NCBI GenBank assembly: GCA_963920635.1
Contig: OY987304.1
Span: 29,078,365-29,142,364, forward strand
Direction of reading: 5' to 3'
Source: Pseudeuparius sepicola
Taxonomy: Eukaryota > Arthropoda > Insecta > Coleoptera > Anthribidae
Length of the DNA stretch: 64,000 nucleotides
Below, one piece after another: positions 17,376-26,466 of this stretch (position 1 is the first letter of the stretch; every line of letters starts with the position of its first letter). The notes under the pieces are model-generated. The model saw nothing but the letters and a program-made list of their open reading frames with translations, was not told the origin of the DNA and made no database searches. Position numbers and translations under genes: made by a program.

Positions 17376-18449
17376 TTATGCTATTATCTTGGCTTCTCGA
17401 AGCTCTTCCAATATCGATTGAATTTCATTATTGTGACCCGTGTGACCTGCGTTTTGAGAGGCAATTAATAATTTTAAACGCCCCACCAGCTCGTTTGGGT
17501 CATCGTAATATATGTAATCAGGTTTATTCTGTGTTACTGTTAATAGTCCTCCACCCCTTTTCTTTGATCTCGTAACTACCTTCGATCGTGGTAAAGAACT
17601 TGTAGACAGCGATCTGTCTCTAATTGATGGTGGATTTGCTAAAGGTTTTAAAACCTCCACTTTTAAGATATTATGTTTGACTAACCAAGGTCTAATAATT
17701 GAAACGTATTTAGAGTTAGCGGATCCTTGAATTTGTTCGGTGGGATCTTTGTTTCTTCGATACGCTGCTGTAAGTTCAAGTATCTTCATATAATCATCTA
17801 AATCAGCTATTTTGTAAGCGACTGGGTTTTGTTTAAACAATAATTCATACAACCCTGTAGTCCCTTTATAAACTCTATTTAGGTCTGGTTGAAGCACATT
17901 TTTCCTAAATATTTTAATATCGTTTCCAACAAAATCCACGGTAGCATTTCCTATTGAAAATTTTCCCGTTGTAGGGTCGTGAAAAATTCCATAAACGTGA
18001 TCAAAATCTGATGGATCCCCCCTTATTTGTTGATCGATGAAAGAACGAGGCAGAGATTCAAATTGTTCCAACCATTGTTCATAAGCAGGTTCTTTAGAAA
18101 GATCTTTAAGATATTGACTAGCTTGTTCAACAGCTTCGTTAATTGCCCTATCTGTCATTGTATCTTCTGAAGTAGTAGTACGTTCCGCAGGGTCTTGACG
18201 TTCAGTAATCTCTGTATCTTCTAGAAATGTTAATCCTCCCGTTGGTAAGAATGGTTCCATGGGCTTTATTGCATAAATTGAATATTGTGGTGAGGAAGCG
18301 GCAAATTTTTTAAAATTTTGATTTGATTCATTTTTAGCTTTTTTTTCTTCTTTAGCATTCAAAATTTCTGGTTCGGTTTTGATGCGTGCAATTAAATTTT
18401 GAAGTGGTTCAATAATCGGTTTAAATTCACGTTCTTTTTTAATATCCAT
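17376..18449 (-). CDS. Polinton conserved protein, DUF8207-like
   Basis: 357 residues. The N-terminal 130 are charged and probably helical. A conserved central domain at about 150-255 runs from DHVYGIFHDPTTGKFSIGN through VYKGTTGLYELLFKQNP to YMKILELTAAYRRNKDP. A basic Ser/Arg linker with KKRGGG follows, then a C-terminal segment DDPNELVGRLKLLIASQNAG and a final helix. This layout matches a protein present in most arthropod Polintons beside the ATPase; I believe its central part is the domain catalogued as DUF8207, but that name is from memory. It may be structural or link DNA to the capsid. The frame is intact. Confidence 0.7.
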   Translation of the reverse strand: MDIKKEREFKPIIEPLQNLIARIKTEPEILNAKEEKKAKNESNQNFKKFAASSPQYSIYAIKPMEPFLPTGGLTFLEDTEITERQDPAERTTTSEDTMTDRAINEAVEQASQYLKDLSKEPAYEQWLEQFESLPRSFIDQQIRGDPSDFDHVYGIFHDPTTGKFSIGNATVDFVGNDIKIFRKNVLQPDLNRVYKGTTGLYELLFKQNPVAYKIADLDDYMKILELTAAYRRNKDPTEQIQGSANSKYVSIIRPWLVKHNILKVEVLKPLANPPSIRDRSLSTSSLPRSKVVTRSKKRGGGLLTVTQNKPDYIYYDDPNELVGRLKLLIASQNAGHTGHNNEIQSILEELREAKIIA

Positions 18450-18597
18450 TTGTGCAATATCACTCTTCAGAGTACGATTTTTTTTTTACCGCACGACGGG
18501 TCTTCACCAATTCAGTCGCTGCTTTCCGGTTCATTCTTCCTATTTAGATGGTGACCTTTACTGCACTAAAACCTTTTTCGTTCTACTTGAAACTTTA

Positions 18598-19365
18598 TTA
18601 TAGAAAAATGAACTTATCAAAACCTTGCCTATATCGACCCTTAGTTATCGGTGAGTCTTTGTCAATAACCAAAAAACCGTGGGGTGTTTTCCAGCACAAA
18701 GAACAAAGCTCTTTAAACTTTAGAAGTGGCATGTCACAGATGACATGATCTTCATATATGTGTTTCAAATTTAAGTTGTCTTGTTGAAATATTACCAACA
18801 TATTTGAATTGTCTCTAATTAGTTGTTTAGGTATTGAAGAATAGGTCTGACTTAAATAAAAACAATCTGTATTCGAGTGTCTGCCAAAACAAAAATAGTC
18901 TCGAATTATATTTTGATTACAACAAACCACATCGTCGAAGATTATGACCGCGTTAGGTAAAATCCTATCGGGTGAAACAATTTCTTGACCATCATTAGAT
19001 TCGTAATATCCGATTTCTTTTAGAGGTTTTAGTAATTCACGTAAATATTGATATTTTGGTTGCTGTAAAAACTTGGAGTAAACATAGACGTTTTCAAAGC
19101 GTAGTCCATTTGGTTCTTCCAAAAAACTAATTATTACATTAGTTTTTCCACATCCGGACGGTCCAACAATTAGTCCTCGTTTACAACCCCCTTTCAATAA
19201 TTGTCCATGTTTATCAAACGAAACAAAACTTTGGTCATGATTTTTTATGTGAAGGGAAAATCTTTGCTTTTCAATCCTCATTCTTCTTCTTCTAAAACCG
19301 CTCTGTGTCACATAGAGCCCGTTCTCTATGTATATATAAAGATTTTTAAAGATGTCTATAACCAT
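18598..19365 (-). CDS. Polinton packaging ATPase (FtsK/HerA type)
   Basis: 255 residues from ATG 19365; the methionine at 19281 (MRIEKQRFSL) may be the real start. Walker A is GPSGCGKT at 68-75, Walker B is AVIIFDDV with D144-D145, and a sensor-like YLSQTYSSIPKQLIRDN follows. These identify the genome-packaging ATPase shared by Polintons and related double jelly-roll viruses, which would drive DNA into a capsid. The frame is complete. It diverges from the PLA2-like gene with only 34 bases between the outermost starts, so the two probably share a promoter region. Confidence 0.95.
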   Translation of the reverse strand: MVIDIFKNLYIYIENGLYVTQSGFRRRRMRIEKQRFSLHIKNHDQSFVSFDKHGQLLKGGCKRGLIVGPSGCGKTNVIISFLEEPNGLRFENVYVYSKFLQQPKYQYLRELLKPLKEIGYYESNDGQEIVSPDRILPNAVIIFDDVVCCNQNIIRDYFCFGRHSNTDCFYLSQTYSSIPKQLIRDNSNMLVIFQQDNLNLKHIYEDHVICDMPLLKFKELCSLCWKTPHGFLVIDKDSPITKGRYRQGFDKFIFL

Positions 19366-19399
19366 ATTACAGCCAACAGTTGGGCATATAAGTATTTAA
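19366..19399. promoter_or_regulatory. Divergent intergenic region between ATPase and PLA2-like genes
   Basis: 34 bases separate the outermost ATGs. The plus-strand side holds CATATAAGTATTTAA directly before the PLA2-like ATG. If the ATPase begins at 19281 the shared region is 118 bases. Confidence 0.4.
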
Positions 19400-19963
19400 A
19401 TGCCTGCAATTTACCATTCATCTGTTAATCATCCTCAAGCTCTCCAAGGGTTCGGTTTGTTTAACAATTTCTTAAACAAATTGCCAATCGAATTACATAT
19501 TCCTGGTTATAATTTTTGCGGTCCGGGCACTAAGTTAGAGAAACGACTTAAACGAGGAGACGTTGGCATCAATCGATTAGATGAGTTTTGTAAATTACAC
19601 GATATAGCATATAGTCAATATAGTGATCTCAAAAATAGACAATTAGCTGACTCTATTTTAGAACATAAAGCTACAGAACGTTTGAAATCGAAATCCTTGG
19701 GTGTTGGTGAAAAAATTGCAGCCCTGACAATCAAAGGAGCGATGAAAGCTAAAACAACTTTGGGTTTGGGTTTAAAAACAAAAACCAAAACGAAACAAAA
19801 AAGAAAAAATATTATCAAGAAAACTGTGCGAGGTAAAGCGATATCTTTTCTTGCGGCTGTAAGAAAAGCAAGAAAAAGCATCAGTGGAAATAAAAAACTT
19901 GGTTTGCAAAAAGCGGCACAAAAAGCCCTTCAGGCAATAAAAAAAATCCACAAAAAGTGTTGA
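19400..19963 (+). CDS. PLA2-like minor virion protein, N-terminal part
   Basis: 187 residues. The motif FCGPGTKLEKRL followed by LDEFCKLHDIAYSQY gives the calcium-loop-like GPGT (41-44) and the H67-D68 dyad of the phospholipase A2 fold seen in parvovirus VP1 and in Polinton proteins, where it is thought to breach endosomal membranes during entry. The rest is Lys/Arg-rich (KTKTKTKQKRKNIIKK), fitting DNA binding or nuclear import. The frame ends right after an A8 run at 19939-19946. In related elements, as I recall, this protein continues into the hydrophobic pVI-like part, here in the -1 frame at 19957-20268. Confidence 0.82.
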   Translation: MPAIYHSSVNHPQALQGFGLFNNFLNKLPIELHIPGYNFCGPGTKLEKRLKRGDVGINRLDEFCKLHDIAYSQYSDLKNRQLADSILEHKATERLKSKSLGVGEKIAALTIKGAMKAKTTLGLGLKTKTKTKQKRKNIIKKTVRGKAISFLAAVRKARKSISGNKKLGLQKAAQKALQAIKKIHKKC

Positions 19964-20268
19964 AACCTAAACAAAGGGTTATACCCATCCCTAAAAGTAC
20001 GGGGGGTTTCTTGCCTTTAATTCCTCTTTTTGCCGGATTATCTGCATTAGGAGCCCTTGGAGGTGGAGCAGCAGCCATTGCAAACGCCGTAAATCAAGCA
20101 AAAACAAATCAAGCAAGACTATCAGAAATGCAAAGACATAATAACGTTGTTGAACAACAATCTATAGGAAAAGGATTGTACATGCGTCCCTATAAAAAAG
20201 GATATGGATTGTTTTTGAAACGATTTTCAAAAAACTCCTTAGGAACCTTCCCAAAAATAGACCGCTAA
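19957..20268 (+). CDS. pVI-like/membrane-active virion protein segment
   Basis: About 100 residues. A hydrophobic Gly/Ala segment (FLPLIPLFAGLSALGALGGG) is followed by an amphipathic helix and the conserved GKGLYMRPYKKGYGL. These are hallmarks of the Polinton equivalent of adenovirus protein VI and often contain protease target sites. There is no good ATG at the beginning (it would start at TTG), and the frame is -1 to the preceding PLA2-like gene, so it is probably its downstream half, cut off by an indel or reached by frameshifting at A_AAA_AAA (19939-19945). Confidence 0.7.
   Translation: MLKPKQRVIPIPKSTGGFLPLIPLFAGLSALGALGGGAAAIANAVNQAKTNQARLSEMQRHNNVVEQQSIGKGLYMRPYKKGYGLFLKRFSKNSLGTFPKIDR
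20229..20235 (+). promoter_or_regulatory. Slippery heptamer A_AAA_AAC between pVI-like and protease frames
   Basis: In the pVI-like frame the codons TCA AAA AAC contain A AAA AAC, the strongest type of eukaryotic -1 slip site. A -1 shift there enters the open protease frame directly. An indel in the A run is an equally simple explanation. Confidence 0.4.
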
Positions 20269-20279
20269 TAAATATCGAC

Positions 20280-20615
20280 TTGGTAAAGTATGTAAAAAAA
20301 TATGAAATACCCCATTTTCGCGGCATTTTTATGAGAAATAAATTACCGAAACGAATTAATTTAACTGAAACCGGAATTGTGAATTTAGACCAGGCTGAAG
20401 GAAAAGGTAGTCATTGGGTATCCTATATTAAAAAGGGTTCCTTCATTGTCTATTTCGATTCCTATGGTAATCTAAGGCCACCTCTGGAATTACTTCAATA
20501 CTTCTTAAGCGACTCAAAGAAAAACTTAATTAGCTACAATTACGATCGCTACCAAAAATCAACCGGAATAAATTGTGGTCAATTAACATTACAGTTTTTG
20601 TATAATTATGCATAG
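20280..20615 (+). CDS. Adenovirus-type cysteine protease (Ulp1/C5-like)
   Basis: At least 111 residues. With numbering from 20280 the catalytic residues are H45 (GSHWVSY), D60 (VYFDSYG) and C99 (INCGQLTLQF), preceded by PHFRGIFMRNKLP, all typical of the Polinton maturation protease that cleaves capsid precursors. The same frame is open 28 codons further upstream, to 20196, without ATG, and that stretch (LPKNRPLINIDL) looks like the usual N-terminus. So the protein probably continues from the pVI-like frame, from which it is offset by -1 exactly at the heptamer A_AAA_AAC (20229-20235). Alternatively it starts at the internal ATG (FMRNK). Confidence 0.88.
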   Translation: MVKYVKKYEIPHFRGIFMRNKLPKRINLTETGIVNLDQAEGKGSHWVSYIKKGSFIVYFDSYGNLRPPLELLQYFLSDSKKNLISYNYDRYQKSTGINCGQLTLQFLYNYA

Positions 20616-20659
20616 TTTGGAAACTTGTTCTCAGTTCAAGACAAGCATACGCAATCAAT

Positions 20660-21337
20660 ATGTCTTTTACTTTAACATTATCCCCCAAATCCACTATTCT
20701 AGACGCAAGTTTTAATCCCCCAATTTATCTGGAAGATAATATAAATTATTGTATAGGTTTAATTAATTTTGATACGTTTAACGCCATACCTAACGATGAA
20801 ACGAATAATAAATTTTATTACGGGGGAAAAACCATTATATTACCTGAAGGTACATATGAACTTACAGACATAGCGAACTTTCTCTATCGAAAACTCCACG
20901 ATGAAGAAGTTAGTTTTCATCTTCGAGCGAATAATAACACACTAGAAACAGAAATGGTATGTTCCGAATCTGTAACGTTTACTGATGATAGCTTAGGCCC
21001 TATGTTAGGTTTTAGTAATGGTACTTACAAAGCCGGAATAGTACATAAGTCCCAAAACCCAATTAGAATTTGTAAGGTTAATTCTCTGTGCATTGACTGT
21101 AATATTGCTAGTGGTAGCTACATAAATGCAAAGCCCGGTCATATTATACATCAATTTTTCCCCACTGTGGGGGCAGGATTCAAAATTGTTGAAACACCTC
21201 AAAATGTTTTATATTTTCCTGTGAATATAAAAACAATTAATCACATTTCAGTTAAAATATTGGATCAAGAGGGTAATCTAGTTAATAATAGAGGAGAGAC
21301 CGTAACGATAAGGTTACACATTAAGAAGGAAAACTAA
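20660..21337 (+). CDS. Polinton minor capsid protein (penton-like, single jelly roll)
   Basis: 225 residues from MSFTLTLSPKSTILD. The beta-rich sequence includes NINYCIGLINFDTFNAIPN, a Gly-containing YYGGKTIILPEGTYEL and GPMLGFSNGTY, the pattern of the Polinton minor capsid (penton) protein. It should occupy the fivefold vertices. It lies just upstream of the major capsid gene in the same orientation, with one small basic protein between them. The frame is complete. Confidence 0.85.
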   Translation: MSFTLTLSPKSTILDASFNPPIYLEDNINYCIGLINFDTFNAIPNDETNNKFYYGGKTIILPEGTYELTDIANFLYRKLHDEEVSFHLRANNNTLETEMVCSESVTFTDDSLGPMLGFSNGTYKAGIVHKSQNPIRICKVNSLCIDCNIASGSYINAKPGHIIHQFFPTVGAGFKIVETPQNVLYFPVNIKTINHISVKILDQEGNLVNNRGETVTIRLHIKKEN

Positions 21338-21343
21338 TTTCAA

Positions 21344-21502
21344 ATGGTTATTCGTTATAATTTATTGCCAAATTTTCAATATAAGAGAAAATCTTACAAC
21401 CGTCTTTTTAGTGTTAAAAAGAAACCCAAACGGTTAACACAATCAAACGTAAAATTTCTAAAATTTCTTGGTTTAAAAGTTCTTCAACGAAAAAAATCTT
21501 AA
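21344..21502 (+). CDS. Small basic Polinton protein between the capsid genes
   Basis: 52 residues beginning MVIRYNLLPNFQYKRKSYN, very rich in Lys and Arg. Its TAA overlaps the ATG of the major capsid gene (TAATG), so translation of the two may be coupled or the genes are simply compressed. Size and charge suggest a DNA-condensing core protein, but that is a guess. Confidence 0.5.
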   Translation: MVIRYNLLPNFQYKRKSYNRLFSVKKKPKRLTQSNVKFLKFLGLKVLQRKKS

Positions 21503-22714
21503 TGGATGTTCTTAACGTCACAGAACCTCTGTTTGAAGATAATTCAATCACCCGTTATGAAATTCACTCTTATGATCCCTATTTGCATACTAAATTAGGT
21601 TACAACGATGAAATAATCATTCCGGTACAAGAAATAGACAACTACACGTTACCATGTGAGAGTTTCCTTTATCTTGAGGGGAAACTTACAAACGAAGCTT
21701 CTGTTTACACAAAAGATTTGAAAATAATCAATAACGGTTTAGCTTTTTTATTTAAAGAAATTAGATATATTATCAACGGACACACTATAGACTCGGTTCG
21801 AGATGTAGGAATTACTTCCACACTAAAAAGTTACCTTTCCTATAATTTAAATGAGAGTAACAAGCTGCAAAATGCTGGATTATTCCCACAAGAAGATTTA
21901 GCCTCAATAATAGATGACAAGGGAAATTTTAACGCTTGCATTCCTCTGAAAATGTTAATTGGGTTCCCAGAAGATTATAAAAAAAAATTTACTTAACTGT
22001 AAACAAGAGCTAATTATAATAAGATCTAGTTCTGATAAGAACTGTTGCTATAGTGAAAAGGAAACCGATACATGTAAAATTGAGCTGTCAAAATTGTGTT
22101 GGCGAATGCCCCACATATCTGTTGGGATTCCTGAAGAATTAACGCTCACAAAATTAATTGATAAAAATGTTGATCTAACGATGGGTTTGCGATCCTGGGA
22201 AATAATAGAATGGCCTGAACTCCCGCAAACGACAAGATTTACTTGGCCGGTTAAAACGAGTACAAAGGTTGAAAGCCCTCGTCATGTTTGTGTAGCTTTC
22301 CAAGAAAATTTTAGGGACAAAATAAATGAAAACATGAGCCACTTTAGTAAATGTGACTTAAGAAATATTAAAGTTTTTTTAAATTCAGATCGTTACCCCT
22401 ACGATGATCTGTACATCGATTTTAAAAACAATAAGTACTCATCGCTTTATGAAATGTATGCAAATTTTCGAAAATCCTATTACGGAACTTCTAGCGAACC
22501 AGTCCTAACACCTAAAAATTTTGTTTCTAAAGCTCCAATCGTTTACATAGACTGCTCTCATCAAAAGGGTGCGCTAGAATCTAGCCCTGTTGTCATGCGA
22601 TTAGAATTTGAATGTAATACCCCTATAAAACCTCAAACTTCAGCTTATTGTCTTATTTTACACGACAAAGTGTTTACGTATAACCCTCTTACTAAAATTG
22701 TTAAACAACTGTAA
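21502..22714 (+). pseudogene. Polinton major capsid protein (double jelly roll), one frameshift
   Basis: The first 164 codons begin MDVLNVTEPLFEDNSI and run to a stop at 21996. The continuation (NLLNCKQELIII and onward) is in another frame from about 21985 and ends at 22714 with FTYNPLTKIVKQL. The break falls in an A9 run at 21979-21987. The combined length of about 400 residues and segments such as HSYDPYLHTKLGYNDEI and RHVCVAFQENFRDK fit the insect Polinton major capsid family, the hexon-forming protein. The lesion may be real, or a homopolymer length error in the assembly. No restored sequence is given. Confidence 0.88.
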
Positions 22715-22720
22715 TTGAAT

Positions 22721-22858
22721 ATGTCGAATTTTAACACGAGTGATTACAGAAGAAGATTATTAGTTCACCAGGAAAAAATAAAAGCTACTAAACAAATGAT
22801 TCACGTTTATTATCTAAGAAAATTGATAATTAAACAATTATCAAACTTACATCTGTAG
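22721..22858 (+). CDS. Very small basic ORF after the capsid gene
   Basis: 45 residues (MSNFNTSDYRRRLLVHQEK...), predicted helical and Lys/Arg-rich, starting 6 bases after the capsid stop. Close packing and composition like the 21344 gene make it plausible. Polyadenylation-type AATAAA follows. Function unknown. Confidence 0.4.
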   Translation: MSNFNTSDYRRRLLVHQEKIKATKQMIHVYYLRKLIIKQLSNLHL

Positions 22859-23045
22859 TGTAAATTAATACAAAATAAAATAGTAGAAATTTTAATTGTT
22901 AATTATAATTATAATGACTTCAATAAAAATATGAAAACTGTTAATCTAGTTTTTAATATCTTGTACCAACCCACTCCTAATAATATAAAAAATATTAAGT
23001 TTCTTACCTAAAATCTATACTGCCCCAAAGAAAAATTAATTTATT

Positions 23046-23738
23046 TTAACTATATAACTTAAGAATCTCAGATAATTTTGTAAATAAAAATATTTCACAA
23101 GCCTGTGTATATAAATTAATTTCAGGAGGAATCTTAATTACATGAACGTTGGGTAACTTTGATAGTTTTTGAAAAATTTTGATTTGGGCAAATACATATT
23201 TTTTATTCATTATATCTATTCCGTTGTTACGCTTAATCATTTGCTTAACAATGGTTTTAATATGACATTTGGAGGGCAAAAGAATTATAGTTGGAAATTT
23301 ATTTAAAAAAGAAAGTGAATCCTGAAATTTTAAAAATAAATTTAGTTGTTGAATTCCAGCTCCATTTTTTTCATAATATTCTTTGAAGATACATTCATAC
23401 CAAATGTCTGACAACGGACTACGATCGTAAATAGATTTTGTTTTTGACCTATCAATAGCATCACAAAATGTAAGTGTATACATTATTTGTGAGATAGTAC
23501 ACATATTTTTGTTTCTAAATAAGGGTTCCCTGTGTACACGTTCAAAAAATCCATATATTCTACATTTTTAAATTTTCTTAACAAACAAGTTTTTCCTAAA
23601 CAGGCTACACCGTCTAGAAAAATATCTTGTTTTAAAAGCGGGGTTTCCAAATCAGCAATTTTTGTTTCCTCTTTTTTTTTCCAACGATGTAAAGTTGTCC
23701 ATTTTTTAATTTTGATTTTTTCTAATCTATTTCAATAA
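23046..23738 (-). pseudogene. P-loop deoxynucleoside/thymidylate kinase-like gene, frameshifted
   Basis: Two frames on the minus strand belong together. The 5' part (about 23510-23738) holds a Walker A loop GVACLGKT at 23588-23611, preceded by the strand IFLD. The 3' part (23046-23504) holds YDRSPLSDIWYECIFKEYY, the (D/E)RS motif of deoxynucleoside and viral thymidine kinases, and later TIILLPS followed by a basic lid-like region (KCHIKTIVKQMIKR). The frame changes near 23505-23512 in an A-rich run. No ATG lies in frame at the 5' end, so a first exon may be missing. If functional it would phosphorylate nucleosides for DNA synthesis. Nucleotide-metabolism genes are not part of the core Polinton set. 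Confidence 0.65.
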
Positions 23739-23841
23739 TAACAAAACAAACAGATTAGTTTAATGAATTAATTTTAAGGGTTCATATACAAAAACTTTCA
23801 ATTTTCCTGTTCATAATTTATTTAAATTATTATTATTATCA

Positions 23842-24090
23842 TTACTTAAACAAAAAAAAACATTTTTCTTTGGATTGTGGAACACCGTCAAAATCGTCTT
23901 CGCATCCCGTAGACTTGTGCTTGTGACAAGGCAATTTCTTTTGTAAATTAACATTTTGTTTATATTTTATGGGCAGTTTATCCCAAATATTTTCTAAACA
24001 AATGGGGCTAATGCCGTTTAAATAATCTATGGGTATCATTGTCAATTCCTTACAGCTTAGTTTCGTTAGATCTATATATACTGAAGACAT
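23842..24090 (-). CDS. Small Polinton ORF with Cys/His tail, unknown
   Basis: 82 residues (MSSVYIDLTKLSCKELTMIP ...), with a helical N-terminal part and a CHKHKSTGCEDD tail. AATAAA follows the stop. It has the same orientation as the kinase-like gene. No family recognised; the coding call rests on composition and context. Confidence 0.4.
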   Translation of the reverse strand: MSSVYIDLTKLSCKELTMIPIDYLNGISPICLENIWDKLPIKYKQNVNLQKKLPCHKHKSTGCEDDFDGVPQSKEKCFFLFK

Positions 24091-25165
24091 TTCGAATGTT
24101 CTAAATTAAATGCTGGACGAAATAATTTGTTGTATATTAAATATATGCCAAGAAAAATTAATGTTTCTTTAATATATTTGACTTCTCCAAGGAACTTCTT
24201 TAGTTCTAGCCTATAGTGACGTTTATTGAAAATACAACAATAAAAACAAGCACTTAGACCCAATTACCTCAAACTATTGCTGTTTGATACACCCTATACT
24301 AATCAAGTTCGTTTTCTATAGGCGTAATTATATGATATTGACCGAGACACTGGAAGTGGGTTTACGGTCGTCAACCTACTAATAAACCGTTTCACCTTCA
24401 CCGCATATATTACCTGCCCGAGGCGAATATCTTCAGCGTTTTGATACATAAATAACTATTTTAAGGCTAATTTGTTTGGTTTTTGCGATGAACCCTTCAA
24501 TTTAGTGTCAAAACATTTGTTCATAAAACTTACGGTTAGTATAAATAAAGTAGGTACTTACCCGCAAATTCGCTTTACAGGGAAACACAATTCAAACTTT
24601 AACTGGAAGCGTTTGAAACTAATAACAGCTATTTCTATTGATCCTTATATACTAAACAAAATCATATGTTAATAGTTACATTCTAATATTATATAACTAA
24701 AAGCTACTTGAAAAGGACAAAGGAACAAAGAAAATTACACCAAACATATTTTTTTCTTTATGTTTTACGTAAACCAGAGGGAGTATTTACAATTTTATCA
24801 TACTTTACATCAGATATACGCGTTTACTGCCATGTGTATACGTATACAGTGACCGGCAGAAAGTTGGACACAAATGGGAAACTTTTTTATTATTAATTTC
24901 TCAGAACATTTTATTCTTGATAAAAGTTGGCGCGTCGTTTCAGACTCAAAACGCACATATCAAAATTTAAATATCTCTTCTTGGATACGAGGTACATTCA
25001 AAAATGTCAAAATAATTCAAGAGTAAAGTACCCTTATTTTTTAAAATACGTTAAAAAGTTACTTACAAAAGTTGTTTGGAATCAAAGCTGGATGTCAGAT
25101 TTAAAGTCACACCCATCTAGTCAAAAAAGTAATGTGTATTAGAGAAAAACAAAATTCCTCAATTC
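24091..25165. other. Polinton interior without a supported gene
   Basis: Several short frames of 60-70 codons occur but none looks like a protein. A stretch starting TACAGTGACCGGCAGAAAG near 24846 resembles a Tc1/mariner end next to a TA, without a partner end that I could find; it may be a relic. Confidence 0.4.
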
Positions 25166-25596
25166 CTAAGGAATTGGCAATCTACGATGGGAAAACGATG
25201 AAGCATTGGGTCTTCAAACCGAAAATTAGCCATCATACTTTAGATGCTTCTAACAAAAGGACTGCTAAGTATTTGTACAACAACCACTTAGGGATACACT
25301 ACAATTCGGGATTTGAAGACTACGATAACATCTATTCAATTTTATATGAAGAAATTAAAAATGTGGATCGAATCTATGTGAGAGGACAAATCAAGAAGGA
25401 ATTTATTTTGGAATGTCTATCAGACTACAATTTTTCAGATATTCAACCGGATATTGTCAATCTAGAATATATTTCAAATTGCCCAAAATTAGAAAAAGGT
25501 TTAGCTAAGTGTGAATACCACGACTTAACAATTTGTAAATGCAGCATTAGCTTTGCATCTCTATTATACTCTTTTCTTGTTAAATTATTACCCTAA
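25166..25596 (+). pseudogene. Truncated second copy of the 160-residue gene
   Basis: Identical in sequence to the 3' 431 bases of the gene at 3902-4384 from KELAIYDG onward, but the TIR boundary removes the first 18 residues, including the putative VIDIQG acidic strand. An upstream in-frame ATG at 25132 would add unrelated residues. It is probably a by-product of TIR homogenisation. Confidence 0.75.
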
Positions 25597-25677
25597 TAAA
25601 TTGTTTTTAAAAATCGTCTTTTATTTCCTAAGAATTTTTATTACAAGTAATACAGAGTCTTTATTTACACTGTATAT

Positions 25678-26020
25678 TCAATCATTACAGACACTATATG
25701 GGGATAAAAACAAATCCTTAATTCCGTTCATTAAGTCCATTCGCATTGGATGCACATCTACAGGAAGGTGTTCTAAAACTTGTTTAATTCTTGTTGTGCC
25801 TATAGGAACTTCCAGTCGTAAAATTGTGTCTTCACCATATCGACGAACACGCTCTTCCCCGAAAATATGTGTTGTACATTGTTGAATGTAGCTGGGATGA
25901 GCACAATATAATCCTTTTCGTTCAGATATTAGTGATATAACGAAATAATTATATTTTCCTAGAAAAACACATATTACTTAAATTCAAACAGAAAAATTTT
26001 AGTATCTTACTATCACACAT
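25678..26020 (-). CDS. Small two-exon Polinton gene, TIR copy 2
   Basis: Mirror of 3478-3820 (coordinate sum 29498) with the same exon layout: 26020-26011, a 52-base intron, then 25959-25678. The frame and splice sites are unchanged. Product as for copy 1. Confidence 0.52.
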
Positions 26021-26152
26021 CTTGTTGGAATCACCAACTAACGCTATGTGTTAATTTTTGAATGCATTTTTGCCTTATATAGGTATATCTGTGATAAAAA
26101 ATAAACAATGTTTCTTTTGAAACTTTATTTTTAATAACTGTTCTAACAAGAA

Positions 26153-26461
26153 TCACAAACGTTGAGGTTTTTCTCCAGATAAAAATTCCTTTAAATACTT
26201 CAAAAATATATTTAACTCTCCATAATAAAAATTGCTGTGAAGTTCTTCTATAGACAATTTTTGATCAAGATAATCAGAACAAATTTTAGAACCATGTTTA
26301 TATACGTGTAAAACATAATTGTTCCAATTTCTGTCGTCTTCCGATAATTCAGGGTCATCTAAAACGGTCATTACTGTTGAGATTCCATATTTTAGCCTGT
26401 CATCTCGGACATATCTAACCGCATAATTTAGATTTTTAGGTGCTTGAGATGATTCAAACAT
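26153..26461 (-). CDS. Small Polinton protein of unknown function, TIR copy 2
   Basis: Encodes the same 102 residues as 3037-3345. Two bases upstream of its ATG begins the TTAA where the 1.8-kb segment inserted, so this copy has lost its original upstream region and may be silent. Confidence 0.65.
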   Translation of the reverse strand: MFESSQAPKNLNYAVRYVRDDRLKYGISTVMTVLDDPELSEDDRNWNNYVLHVYKHGSKICSDYLDQKLSIEELHSNFYYGELNIFLKYLKEFLSGEKPQRL

Positions 26462-26466
26462 TTTAA

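Noticed and set aside
24846..25165. Complete Tc1-like element near the right TIR
   Set aside because: Only one plausible end (TACAGTGACCGG) was found, with no partner end or transposase.
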